DNA from: Acanthamoeba castellanii str. Neff
Lineage: Eukaryota; Discosea; Longamoebia; Acanthamoebidae
Direction of reading: 5' to 3'
Length of the DNA stretch: 64,000 nucleotides
NCBI RefSeq assembly: GCF_000313135.1
Contig: NW_004457592.1
Location: 573,811 to 637,810, forward strand
Made by a program: the position numbers and the translations under genes. How positions within the stretch are numbered: position 1 is the first letter of the stretch; each line of letters starts with the position of its first letter. Below the pieces are notes generated by a model. It was given only the letters and a program-made list of their open reading frames with translations, ran no database searches and was not told the DNA's origin. Shown in pieces: positions 43,787 through 55,553 of this stretch.

Positions 43787-44278
43787 TCAGTCGAGGTAGG
43801 TGACCACAATATTGACGGCTCCTCCTCCCTGGGGCTGGGTAAGAACGACTGAATGGTGGAAGACGAGCTCTCTTGGCCGCGACAGGTCGAGCTCCACGCC
43901 AGAACGCCGCGCTCTGGCCCGCTGGTTCTGGAACCAGAGCTGCACCTGGCGCGTGGTCATGTCGAGCTGGTGCCCCAGCCGCCGCTTGGTGGGCGTCGAG
44001 GGCATCGGGTCGTGGGCAAAGTGGCTGCGTAGCACTTGGCTCCGATAGTCGCTTGACCTGATCTTCTCTTCTGCTTCACCAGCGCCAGAGCAACGAGAGC
44101 TTCTTGTCTTCTTGAAGGACTTGGTCTTCATGTTGCTGGTGGTGGTGGTGGTCCGACGAGGTACGTTGTGGGCAAGATGAGGAGAGCTGGGTGGGGTGGG
44201 GATGTCGTCGCTGAAGGGCTCTGGGTTGAGGAGGAAGTGGATGCTGGCCTTCTCGCTAGCGCCGTCAGAGGTGGTCAT
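43787..44278 (-). CDS. Homeodomain transcription factor
   Basis: A single-exon 163-residue protein. A typical 60-residue homeodomain occupies about residues 78-138: YRSQVLRSHFAHDPMPS leads into helix 2, and recognition helix 3 reads TTRQVQLWFQNQRARARR with the invariant W48, F49, N51 and R53. There is no three-residue TALE insertion. The N-terminus is Ser/Thr/Pro-rich with a basic KTKSFKKTR stretch. The C-terminal tail (PQGGGAVNIVVTYLD) is short. Expected to bind TAAT-like DNA; targets are unknown. The gene converges with the helicase-like gene 274 bp away. Confidence 0.9.
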   Translation of the reverse strand: MTTSDGASEKASIHFLLNPEPFSDDIPTPPSSPHLAHNVPRRTTTTTSNMKTKSFKKTRSSRCSGAGEAEEKIRSSDYRSQVLRSHFAHDPMPSTPTKRRLGHQLDMTTRQVQLWFQNQRARARRSGVELDLSRPRELVFHHSVVLTQPQGGGAVNIVVTYLD

Positions 44279-45091
44279 GGTTGTCGGTCTAGCAAGTGGA
44301 TAATGAACTACTTGGTCTCTCCTGCGTGCATTTCAGTTGGGCCGCTTCTTTTGTTTTTTAAAGAGCGAAGGGCTTGGCCTGGACCTGTAAGTGACGTTAT
44401 TCGTCATCGGCTAAAAGCCAGGAAAGGGAAGGGGTGCAGTGTTCGGGAACGCGTGACGGCTTGGGTGGCACAGATTAGGTCCGTTAGACGCAACCGCCGC
44501 GCTAGTGATCGGTGATGGCCCTCAGCCGCTGTTGTGTGACAACACGGAACAACCTGTCGCAGTTTCGTAGCAGAACAAGGTGGTCGTTGGACCCATCGAA
44601 GACATGGATCTTCAGCCGTGAGCCCGATATACAGACAACGGGAGTAAAGGGGAGGTGATGGGGTACCTCATCGATGCGAAAGGTGTGTAGCCGCTAGCGG
44701 GCCAATTCCCCTTGAAACATTTTCGGCAGCACATGTGCATATGTCATGCAGGCGGCTACCGAGAGCGGCGGAAGACAGGGATAAGTTGGTTGTTAGCGTT
44801 CCCATCTTCGTCTGGGGAAAGCAAGGAGAAGCGGAACGTGGATTTTGTTTGTGGTCTTTTATGATGGCCATTGACCTCGCGTGTTTCGCGTTGTGCACAG
44901 TCTCGAGTCTGTGAGACTGCGGGAAGACCCAGTCCCGACCACACGCCTTCCACCAAAACGTAAACTGCTTCTTAACAGTTTCGGTTTGCTGCGCTTTGGC
45001 GAGAAAACACACCAACATCACATTTTGTACAAACAACACGATGGCGGCCGTCTCTTTGACCCCACTGTAATCACGTGCGCTCGCTTGGCCT
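44279..45091 (-). other. Gap between Sgf11-like and homeodomain genes
   Basis: About 810 bp; probably the homeodomain promoter plus the 3' flank of the Sgf11-like gene. Reading frames crossing it on the minus strand are antisense shadows of neighbouring sequence with poor composition. Confidence 0.45.
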
Positions 45092-46778
45092 TCACTTGGC
45101 CGCTCCGCCTCGGCCTCGGCCTCGACCTCGGCCGGCCAGCTTGCCCTTCCTCTTGGCCGTTGTCTTCTCCTCGTGCTCGTCGCTGGCCGCGGCCAGGCCG
45201 TCCTCCTCCACCTCGACCATGTCGTACAGGTGCTGCCCATCACCTGCCACGCCGGCCTCCATCTCCTCCACCACCTCGATGTCATCACCGTCGGCAAAGG
45301 CCTCGTCGTCATCGATACCGAACGAAATGAGCGCCGACTCGGCCTCCGGCGCCGAGGCTCGGCCCTTCTTCTTGGGCGGCTGCTTGCGCACGACTCCTCC
45401 CCTGGCTTTGGCGACCGCAGCCGAGGCGAGACCCGCGCCGCCTCCACCGAGGGCTGCCGCCGCCCGCTTGCCCTGGTGCTGCTTGGCCGTGAGGCCGGGG
45501 CCGCCGCGAGTACCGCTGGTGCCGTGCTGCTCGTCCGGTGGCAGCATAGCAGCATGGAGCAGCTCATCGCCGGTGTGCGCCTCTTCTTTGAGCATGAGCA
45601 GCGCTCGCTGCTTGCCGTGTTCGCCGTACGTGGCATCGTCGTCGTCTTCGTCATCATCGTCCTCTGTCGCGCGCGGTGAATGGTGTGATGTGAGTGGCCA
45701 AGAAAGTGAGAGAATGGAACGAAGTGGTCGGCCGAAACGCACCAAAGGATGGGCTGGCCATGTACAGCGAAGGGTTGGGCGTGTAGACGTCGTCGTCCAA
45801 GGCCTTCATCCGCCGCGAGGCGATGCGCGACGAGTTGCGCGCCATGCGCCCGATCCCCATACACTTCTCGAGGTGCGGGGCGTAGCGCGACGCCACCTGC
45901 TCACGTGGTTACTTAGCCGTCTCATGTCTTGTGGCATCACAGTGGAGGCTGGCTCGGGCGACGACGGGGGAGAGAACGCACCACTGTGCGCCCGCAGTTG
46001 AGACAGTCGAAGCGGACTTCTCCGGTGACCACCTTGCCGCTGACCGCCTGCCCGAAGATGTCGTAGCCGTTCTTGTCCAGAATGCCGCTCGGGTACTGAT
46101 CTTCACAGTTGAAGCACGTCAACCCCATCTTCGCCTTGCTGTTGCGCGTTGTGCGTGTGCGGTGGTGCGTGTGCGGTGGTGCGTGTGCGGTGACGCACGA
46201 GCTTTAGTCGAAGCGTTCCAGGCGAATGGAAGGGGGTGGACGTGCCGATGCATTTCAAAGACGACTTCGCGCAGGAGGTCGTCGACGAGGTCCTGGAACA
46301 CTTCGGCCACCATGGCCTCCTTGGTCTGCTGCACCTGCTCCGGTCGGCCCCAGGTCCCGTTGCGATGCTCCCGATGCTGGGCCTCGGCTCCTCCTCCTCC
46401 TCCACCCGCGCCCACGTCTCCGTCGTCCACCACCTCCTCCCCACTCCCACCTTCGCTACCACTCGCAGCACCGCGGCTCGCGGGCGATGGAGTCGCAGCA
46501 CCTCCTTCGCCGTCAGCTGCTGCTGATGCTGCGGCCGTTGCTGCGACGCTTCTGGCCCCGCCCCGCCCGCGCCCTCGCCCAGCCGCGCCGCCAGCAGCAG
46601 CAGCGGCGCCTCGTCCCCGCCCTGCCCCTGCAGCGCGGGTCTTGCCCGCCCCGCGCCCAGCGGCTGCTGCACCGCCTCTGCGCCGTACGCCCCCGGGGGC
46701 CGAGGCTGCGGTGGTGGGGGCGGCCACGCTGAAGCTGAACGTGTCGCCCTCGTCGCCCCCGTCCACCGTCCGCTCCAT
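45092..46778 (-). CDS. SAGA deubiquitinase-module subunit Sgf11/ATXN7L3-like
   Basis: Four exons (46242-46778, 45982-46134, 45743-45896, 45092-45663) give 471 residues. The diagnostic core has the Ubp8-docking helix (MVAEVFQDLVDDLLREVVFE) and the Sgf11 zinc finger: FDCLNCGRTV, then VASRYAPHLEKCMGIG (C-x2-C-x12-H-x3-C) and NSSRIASRR, which binds the nucleosome acidic patch in yeast Sgf11. An extra CFNC-containing segment precedes it. Flanks are unusual: about 130 residues of Gly/Ala/Arg-rich sequence at the N-terminus and a long acidic then RGRGRGRG C-terminus. In SAGA this subunit activates histone H2B deubiquitination. Start at the ATG in 46778; the neighbour frame to 46833 lacks support. 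Confidence 0.88.
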
Positions 46779-47063
46779 GGATTCGTCGTGCGCGGGTACG
46801 GGTACAGATGCTCGGCGCGCTGTGACCGTCCAACGTTCAACGAGAAGAGGGTGCCCGAAGGGAAGAGAGGATACGGAGACAAACCGGAAGCTGAAGCAGT
46901 GCTGTCCCGCCTCCTTTGCTGTGTTTTCCTTTTGAGTTTCTTTTGCATTCCTGGTTCTGGGGTACCAAAAGACATAAAAGAAATAAATTAAATAAATACA
47001 GCTAGAAGGCAGAGCTGCGGCCTTGCTCGGTTCTTGTCAAATCAACATGGAAGCTGTCTTTAC

Positions 47064-48689
47064 TCAGAACTCGAAACTGGCGGCGTTGCTCAGCTCCTGG
47101 TAGTCGCTCGCGAGGGTGGTGATGATCTCGCAGGCCTCGGTGAACTCGCCTTCGTCAATGCCCTCGCCCACGTACCAGTGGACGAAGGCCCGCTTGGCCA
47201 ACATGAGGCGGTACTGGCGGTACACGCGGGAGAACACTTCGACGATCGCGGTGGTGTTGGACACCATGCAGCACGCGCGGGGCACCTGGGCAAGGTCGCC
47301 TCCGGGCACCGCCGCGGGCGGCTCCTTGTTGACGCCGCACTTGGGGCTCGTCGGGCACCAGTCCACGAACTAACAAAGCGAGGATCAGGCAAGGTTGAGC
47401 ACGAGACTGCTCTGTCGACTTCGCAAAGCCTCACTCTGCTTACCTGGACGGTCTTGGAGGTCTTGATCTTAGCAACGGAGGCGTGAACGTCCTTGGCCAC
47501 TATGTCGCCACGGTACATCATGCACACGGCCATGTATTTGCCTGAAGATGAAGCCCCTGAGAGTCAGACAAGCTAGAACTGTGGCAGGCCTGCTGGCATA
47601 CCGTGGCGACGTCGTGGAGAGGCGTACCATTACGCGGGTCACATTTCGCCATTATGGAAGAGGGATCGAAAGCTGCGCTGGTGAGCTCCTCGACCGTGAG
47701 CCTCTCGCGGTCCACATTGGCGGCGCCAACGATTGGTGCATACGAGCATAGCAGGAGGTGGATACGCGGGAAGGGAATCAAGCCGACCTGGAACTCGTTG
47801 ATGACGTCGATTTTGAGCGCACCTTCGAAGCGGAGGGAGACGGTGAGCGAGGAGATGACCTGCGCGATCAACCTGTTCAGGTTGCTGTACGTCGGGCGCT
47901 CTACATTGAGCTTGGTCTTGCAGATGTCATAGAGGGCCTGGGCGAGGAAAAGCAGCATTGGCATCGTCAGCGCCTTTGAACAGTTACATCAGGAATTGTG
48001 CATACCTCATTGTCGAACATGAAGGCCATGTTGGCGTGCTCGAGAAGAAAACGGGTCGAGAACATGGCGTTGTAGGGTTCAACGACGCTGGTGCTGGCCT
48101 GAGGCGACGGAAACACGCAGAAGTCGAGCTTGCTCTTTTTGGGGAAGTCGAAGGAGAGCCGCTCGAGCAGAAGCGAGCCGAAGCCAGAACCGGTACCGCC
48201 GCCAACGGAATGGAACAGGAAGAAGCCCTGAAGGCCATCGCACTGCTCAGTGAGCTTACGGACGCGCTCGCTTACCATCTCGATGTTCTCTTTGCCAACC
48301 GTGTAGTGGCCGCGAGCGTAGTTGCTCGCGGCGTCCTCGTAGGCGTTCAGCAGCTGGTCGGGGTGGTAGAGCTGGGCCATCGGTCCGTTTCTGATCTGGT
48401 CGATCACCGATGGCTCTAAGTCGAAGTGCAGCGCACGCGGCACATACTGCACAAAGGGCAAGAAAAGAAAGCTTGTTGGGAGAGGCGAAACTAGAAGTAG
48501 ACGAGTGAAGTTGTGCAATACCTTGCCAGAGCTGGTCTCGTTGAAGAAGGTGCCGAGGCCGGACTCCGTACGCCCTGGGAGCAGGGTGCCGTCGCTGTGG
48601 ATGCCGTGTTCGAGACAGTACAGCTCCCAACAAGCGTTGCCGACCTGCACGCCGGCCTGCCCTACGTGCAACGAGATGATTTCCCTCAT
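47064..48689 (-). CDS. Divergent alpha-tubulin lacking an acidic tail
   Basis: Five exons (48522-48689, 48006-48446, 47628-47937, 47444-47541, 47064-47369) give 440 residues starting [13 protein letters not shown]. It has the nucleotide-binding GGGTGSGF motif, the catalytic Glu region [14 protein letters not shown] and [12 protein letters not shown]. Differences from standard alpha-tubulin: the K40 loop is shortened and the lysine is replaced ([14 protein letters not shown]), there is one extra residue before the catalytic EFQ, the helix after [13 protein letters not shown] is changed, and the C-terminus ends [12 protein letters not shown] with no Glu-rich tail or terminal Tyr. It is probably a specialised isotype, not the main cytoskeletal gene. 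Confidence 0.92.
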
Positions 48690-48858
48690 GTGTCTCACTT
48701 CGGCACGTCTGCGCCCTCCCTCGCTCGAGCCCGGGCCTCGGTCTAGGCCAATCCGCACGTGCAAGGGAAGAGGTAACCTCTTAACTGAAGTGCCAGTAAG
48801 GCGCTTCAGTGAAGAGTACCAAAAAAGCGCGGGAAAACCTTTTAGTTGTGTTGTCTCA

Positions 48859-51800
48859 TCAGCAGCGCTCAAAGACCTTGTAGAGCTTCTCGAGACAGGC
48901 GATCTGCACGACGGCGCCGTTGTTGCTCAGGCAGCTGGGTGGCGTGAAGTTGTTGCGCATCACCCGGAAGATGACGTGTTCCACCTTCCTCTCGTACGTA
49001 GCCCAGTCCTCTGCTCATGAGAGAACGAGAGAGCAAAAGTGGTGTGCACGTCAACATCCGGACTAGTCGGGTGGGGAGAGGAGGGAGGGCCGCGGGGCAC
49101 CTTCGCCTTCGGCAGGAGGTTCGTTGAGGAGAAGATGCTGCGGTGGCCGAATGGCGTAGAAACGTGCGATCTCCTGCGCTACGGTCTCGAAGCACTTCTG
49201 CTCCTCGTTCCAGTTGCAGCCACCCAGCGTCAGCAGGAAGCGCGGGAGGTGCTGCATGTCTGCATTATCATTTCGTCACAAGCACACATGATGAGCTCCA
49301 TCTTCAACTGTTGTCAGCGCTCAATGGTAAGCTCAGGTTGTTGTGGCCGTACCTGGCACGAAATCGTCGAGCACCTGGGGTAGTGTGTGCAGCTCGCCCT
49401 CGCTGTCGATCTCAATCTTGAAATACTCGCTGAGCATTGGCGCGCGGCTCACGAAGATGGCCATGATGTACTACACGCGTCACGATTCAAGGGTGCCCAG
49501 CGGTCGGTGAGCAAGGCTCTCCCTTGGGAGCACACGGGAATCATCCGGATATGAGTACCTGGATAATCTCCTCCTTCGCGCCGTCTTCTTCAACCCACCC
49601 ACTTTCTGGGTCGTCGAGTGCCATCTGCAGCAGGACGGCGATCGGAATTGGACGAGCGAAGCGGATGGGCATGAAAGTGGAGAACCGGCGCAGGGTTTCC
49701 TCGTAGAGCAGCTTCTTACTGCACCGCACCATCAAAAAAAAAAATCAGAGCCGACGTGTCAGCCTCCAACACGTGGGTAGGAATGAACAATCACCACGTT
49801 ACACGTACGCTAGCGGTCGAATCTTGCAGACATAAAGCTTGGTACGATGCTGTATGCAGGCCAACTCCGCATTCGCAAGGCCCACCCATGTGTGGTGCTT
49901 CAGAAGCTCGGCCAGACCTGAACGCAACAGCAGCAGAAACAACATTCCGCTCAAATATATAATCTGTTCTGACCGAAGATCTGGCGAGTGCTGGATGACG
50001 CACCTTCGTGGCATTGTTCGTCGATTTGTTCCAGTAGGTTGCGTACGCTGGTGAGCATTGACGGGCGGTACGTCCTGTGAGGTTACAGTACGCGGACAAG
50101 GCGATCAGTCCTCAGTGTCATACTAACTTGAACGGAAGGAAAGAAGAGACCTGCGCGGTCGCTGTGAGCTAACTGTCTGTGATCCAGCAACCTCGCCTCG
50201 CGGCTGTCGTTGGGAACCCGAGCCCTGATAGGAGGCAGAATGAGTCGGCAAATGTACGCTGAGAATATTGCATGTGGTCAGTACCCTTTGAGGAGTAAGG
50301 AAGGCATCTAAAGTCTGCATCCTATCGTCAGTGCGCACAAGCTTGTTCTGGCTCATCGCTGTATTCGCACCACGGCAAATTAGCCTCTACCGGGTGGTCC
50401 TGTAGACCAATGGGTTGGCGCACCTGCTCTTGGCGTTGTGCTGCTGGGTCGCTGAGCGGGGGTCAAGACTAAGAGTAAATAGTGGTCAGTGAGGCCAGCA
50501 GCTCAATTAGGGTACAGAGTTGTTTGAGGGCGCCAAACGTACAATCATCGTCATTTACGTCATCCAGCAGATCGATATCGGGGGGCGTTTGCGTTGGTCG
50601 GGGTCTCGACGACGACGACGATGAGGAAGAGGAGGAAGAACTGGAAGATCCGGGCTGAATAGGATAACGAATTAAGAACCGGTACACGTCGCAGCACGGC
50701 AGCTGCAGATCCGAAAGACGGGAAGGCACTGTACCGTACTACTCACAGTAAACGTGCGGGAGCTGTTTGCGCCGACCAACTTGGCTTTGATCGTATTCTG
50801 AATTGACTCTATGATGGTGTCTTCGCTGAGGAAATGCACCTTGTGTATGAGAGAGAGACCAGTGAGTTCATGCAGTTGAAACGCAGGTGCCATTAGTGAC
50901 AAGTCTTACTGTACCACTTTCTTGGTCGGATGCACATTGACGTCGACGTTTTGCGGCGCCATAGTGAGCGATAGGTAGAGGAACGGATGCGAGTTCTTCG
51001 GCAGGTAGGTGGAGTAAACCTCCTCCACCGCCCTCTTGATCGCAGGCGACTCCACCCAACGGTCTGAACAAAAAGGACGTGTGTTAAATCAAGTGTGCAG
51101 CGCCTCACGTAAGCGATGAAGCCATAAGGGAGTGTACGGTTGATGAAGAGAATGAAGACGGATTTCTTCTTGTTGTAGTTGGCATTGGAGGCGTAGCCCT
51201 CGAGCGAGAACTTCAGGCCAGGGTCGTCGTGCTTGATGGGCAGAAGCTCGCGCGATACTTCCACCCCGTACAGAAGTCGGATGTTGTCCAACGTGCTCGA
51301 GTCCGGTTGTGTGTGAATGACGGCTGCGCTTTGACCATGCTGCAAATGTAGAGGAAGAGAAACATTGAGGTTCCGAAGTGGAAGGGCAAGCAAGAGACGA
51401 GGCGGGCGGCGACCTTCTTGAGAGAGAAGCTTATGTTTGCGTTGTGGATGGCATAGCGAACGATCAGATCGTGTATCTTGTTAAACTCCTCGTTCGGGTT
51501 CTTTAGCGCCTTGCGACGGGCGGGAGCGTTATAGAACAAGTCCTCCACCTTTGCGTCCAACGTGTGAGTCATATTATAGGCCATGGGCTGTACAACTCTA
51601 TGATCCACTGTTGTGAGCGTACCGTTATTTGAGTGCCGGGCTTGCCGGCACAAGCCTTGGGTTCGGCAGGAGCACCAGGCTGCAGCGGCACAAGCTTGCT
51701 GTCAGCGTACTTGGCCCTAGTGTGCAGCAAAAGATTGAGCGACGACGTAGTGACGATGAAAGGGTGGGCTCCTCAAGGAGAGAGGTGATTCGAGAGAGGG

Positions 51801-52398
51801 AGAGAGATAGAGACGTACTTGTAGGCCACGGGCGAGCCTGCGGTCATGGTGGTGATGGTGACGTGGGCGACATGGCTGATGCTGGCCAGGGCTTCCCCAC
51901 GAAAGCCGTAGGTGGCGATCTGTCGCAGGTCCTCATACTGCACCAGCTTGCTCGTAGTGAATCGCTCACACACGATTTCCATGTCCTCTTTCTGTTTCGT
52001 TTGCAGAGCATCGCAGTTGCGGTCAAAAGAGGAACAAACAACCCTGGAGATTGAAGGTTGAGAACCTTGATGCCATGCCCATTGTCTTGGATTTGCAGGA
52101 GCTTGAGGCCGCCTTCCTTGACCATAACGTTGATGTGCGTTGATTTGGCGTCGATGCAGTTCTCCATCATCTCCTTGAGGGCGTTCGCTGGCCGCAGCAC
52201 TACCTCACCAGCCGCGATTCTGTTCACAACGGTCTCATCGAGCTTCTGGATGCGCCTCGGAAGTAGAGCTGGGGGCGGCACCGAACCCGCCGCTGATGTT
52301 GGTGTTGCTGTTGCTGATGCGGTTTGGCCCGAGCTTGGCATCACAGGCGAAGCACTGGGCTGATTACCGGTCTGCTCTCCCCCTGCATCCATCTCCAT
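48859..52398 (-). CDS. MLH1: DNA mismatch repair protein MLH1
   Basis: A multi-exon gene covering the full MLH1 architecture. The N-terminal GHKL ATPase includes [20 protein letters not shown] (catalytic Glu), [14 protein letters not shown] and [15 protein letters not shown]. Next comes the transducer domain with [40 protein letters not shown] and [14 protein letters not shown] Ser-rich linker follows at about 50600, then the MLH1-specific [17 protein letters not shown] near 50290-50350, and the protein ends [11 protein letters not shown], the conserved MLH1 terminus. An N-terminal extension of about 50 residues precedes the core. The start is set at the ATG in 52398; an upstream in-frame ATG at 52482 is possible. 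It would partner with a PMS protein in MutL-alpha. Confidence 0.93.
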
Positions 52399-52509
52399 CT
52401 TCTCAACCGCTCTTTGCCGGTTGCCCCCTTCCCGCCCAAATTGTTTTCCTCGCAATTTGTCCTTTGTTTTCCAAATTTTCATTGTTTTCCTTTTGTTTTT
52501 CCTTCAAAT

Positions 52510-55360
52510 CTAGATCTTTTTCTTGTTGAGGAAGCGCAGGGAGAGGTAGGCCAGCGTGTGGGCCAACACGATGGAGCCCGCGAGGAAGAGGAAGTCGGCC
52601 CAGATCTTGGTTTCGACGTTGGCATGGTCGAGCACGGCCTCGCCCGTAATGACGCCGCCGGTCAAATCAGTCGCGTACTGGCTGTTGACCGTGGATGGCG
52701 TGAAGGTGTCGTGTCCGATGTGGTACTCGTTGAGGAGAGCCAGTTCGTAGGTGTACTTCATGAACGAGGTCCAGCGCGCCCAGAAGATCCAATCTCGCAG
52801 CGTCCTCCTGCTGATGAAGAATCCACCTGAACAAGAGAAGATAATGCTGTGATGTGAGCACCGAAATTATGAAGAAGACGAAGGGGCCAAAGCGTACCGA
52901 GAAGTATAGTGACCAGGAGAATGATGACGGAGAGCACCATCGCCTTGGACATGTCGGGAATGGTAGTCCCGATGAGGAGGCCCATGACGCTGCTGAAGAC
53001 GGCGAGCATGCAGATCGTGAGGACGTACAGGAAGAAGGCCCCGGCGTGTTCCGTAAGTCCCACCTGCAGGAAAAGAACGAAGAAGAACGAATAGAACGAA
53101 GATTGATGAACACCGGCACTGATGATGCCACCTATTCATGGGTAGTACTCGTGGTGTAACGTACCATCCAGTAGGTGATTACGGCGTAAACGAAGGGGAG
53201 AACCAGCATGAGTGGGACCTCAGCAAGGACCTTGGCCAAGTAGTACGCCGAGAGGCGGTAGGTGCCCGTGTCCCGCTCCTTGTTCAGCACCGCTCGCTCC
53301 GCAGGGACTAGAAGGCAGAGATTACTTGGGCGTCAGGCTCCAATCAACTCGCATTTGGCTGGCGTGTGAGCACGTACATGCCATCAACGTCTCGAACCAG
53401 GGCATCATCAGCCATTGCATCGTACTACATTGAGGCAAATGTGGAAAAGAAGTCAACACAAGCAAGTGAGTAGCTCGAGTAGGCAGAGTAAGGGACCATA
53501 CCTGAAGAACAAGAATCCGTTTCGGTCGCCGATTTGTCTTTCTGTGGTGTTTGTGCATCCAGCTTCAGCAGATGCAGAGGGCCAAGGTTGTCGAGTTCAG
53601 GGAGTAAAGGGAGCGCACCGTCCTTGCCAAGACGCAACCACAGCAGGCCCGAAAGCACGGCGAGCGCCACGACGAGGACTACTTGCCGCCAGCACAAAAT
53701 CTCGGCCCGCCGCTGCTTGAATGTGCGCTGGGCCAGGATCCAAAGCTGCAACCAGAAGGGCGTCGTGTACTTCTTCCCCTTTCTCAGGTCTTGCACCGTC
53801 CGCTCCAGCTCACTCTGGTCCTCTTCTTCTTGCATCTCCTTCTCCGCCGGCTGCTCCTGCTTCTGCTCCTGGGCAGCGTAGGAGTCGATCAGGAGCTGCC
53901 GCACGGTTCGTCCGTCCTTGCTCGGCTTGTGGCAGCTCACCACCTCGACTGCAGAACCGGCCTCGCATTCGCATCAGCAAAAAACGGGGAGACAATGACC
54001 ATAGGCAATGAATGGGAGCCGTACGCATGAAGTCAGCCGCGTTGTAGCCGATTGGCGCGTGGAGGCCGAGCGAGGCAAAGTAGGAGAGGACGTCTTTGGT
54101 GGGACCCGAGTAGACCGTCCACCCGCCCTCGGCCAGCAGGATCACCCGGTCGAACATGAGGAACATGGCCGACGACGGCTGGTGGATGGTCGACACCACC
54201 GTGTGTCCGCTCTGGGCCAGCGCGCGCATCGACACCACAAGGCCCAGCGACGTCGCCGCATCCAACCCTGTTGTTGTTGGTATTCATGCATGAGGAGCGC
54301 ATCAGACAAGGCACTTCTGCAGATGGAATGGAAGATGGGTGGGTACCGGTGGTGGGCTCGTCCAGGAAGACGAGTGGTCGGTTACCGACGATCTCCGTGG
54401 CGATGTTCGTTCGCTTTCTCTCGCCTCCGGACACGCCCCTCTGTTTCGTCACGATTAGTTCTTGTACGTGGGTAAGATCGAGGGCTGGGTGAATGATGCC
54501 CGTACGGTCCAGCCGTCGCCAACGATCGTGTTGGCGCATCGCGAGATGCCCAACTCGTTCAACACGTCCTCCACGGCAGCCTTCTTGTCGGCGGCCGACA
54601 TCTTGCGCGGCAGCTTGAGCATGGCCGCCGTGCGCACCGTCTCCCGCACGCTGATCTCCGGGAAGAAAATATCCTCCTGCAGCACGTAGGCCATGCGCCG
54701 CTTGAGCCGTGCGGCCGTAATCTTGTCGTTGCCGTTGATCAGCACCTGGCCCGTGAGATGGTTGGCGCCGCCGTGGGTGATGCGCTTGGAGAGCACGTTG
54801 AGGAGGGTGGTCTTGCCCGAGCCGGTGGGACCCATGATGGCAACGAGCTCGCCCGCGCCCACACTCCCGCTCACGTTGTTCAGGATCGGTATCTCGCCGG
54901 TCTTGTAGAGGCCTAAGCGCGTGAGAAGCGCGGGCGGGAGCGGGAGGAACTTGAGCGCCGTCTGGAAGAAGCGGTTTTCGAAGGCCGGCTGTGCGTAGGT
55001 GATCTTGTAGTTGATGTCGCGCCACTCGAGGTTGAGCCTGTTCTTAGGCGGGCGGCAGGAGAAGGGTGTGTCCTGGTCTATTCGCGCGAAGATCGACGCC
55101 CCGAACTCGTTGGCAAGCTCCTCCTCATCCTGCTCGCGCCATACAGGGCATAATAATTTATTATTATTAGCATTATTATTATTACTATTATTACTACATT
55201 ATTATTTTATAAAACATTCAAGTGAGGGTGGGGGGTGGCGCACGTCAAAGAGGTCTGTGGAGGGGCGGGCGGTGTATGGTCCGTGGTCCGCGGTGAGCGC
55301 ATCGCCCACGTCTTCTGCCAAAGACCCGGAAGAAGAGCTCGAGCTGGTATCGGATAGCAT
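52510..55360 (-). CDS. ABCG half-transporter, copy 1
   Basis: Multi-exon ABCG protein with the ATPase domain first. Exon 1 (55244-55360) encodes a Ser/Asp-rich N-terminus, joined to the exon ending at 55129. The ATPase has Walker [11 protein letters not shown]-loop YVLQEDIFF, signature RGVSGGERKR, Walker [11 protein letters not shown] and H-loop STIHQPSS. The membrane half includes [54 protein letters not shown] and WTSFMKYTYELALL; it ends LRFLNKKKI. Copy 2 lies at 59778-62552 on the same strand. A plus-strand Zn2Cys6-type gene starts 193 bp upstream, head to head. An in-frame ATG at 55471 could extend the N-terminus. Confidence 0.9.
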
Positions 55361-55427
55361 GTGTGGTTGGTGTCCTCCGGTGCAGAACTCGGGTGTGAAG
55401 TAGACAAGACTGCCGCATTTCCGGCCG

Positions 55428-55435
55428 TATAAAAA
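55428..55435 (+). promoter_or_regulatory. TATA box in the shared ABCG/regulator promoter
   Basis: TATAAAAA on the plus strand, 119 bp upstream of the ATG of regulator copy 1 (55554), within the 193-bp region between the divergent ABCG copy 1 and regulator genes. Confidence 0.5.
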
Positions 55436-55553
55436 GATAGCAACTCCGGGAGTTTCAAGCGACGGAGCCAACCAGAAAACGAAGCGCTAGACCAATCCAA
55501 ATTTTGGCGAGGGTAGAGGAGGAAGAAACTCCAGGCCGGAATCAAAGAAGAAG

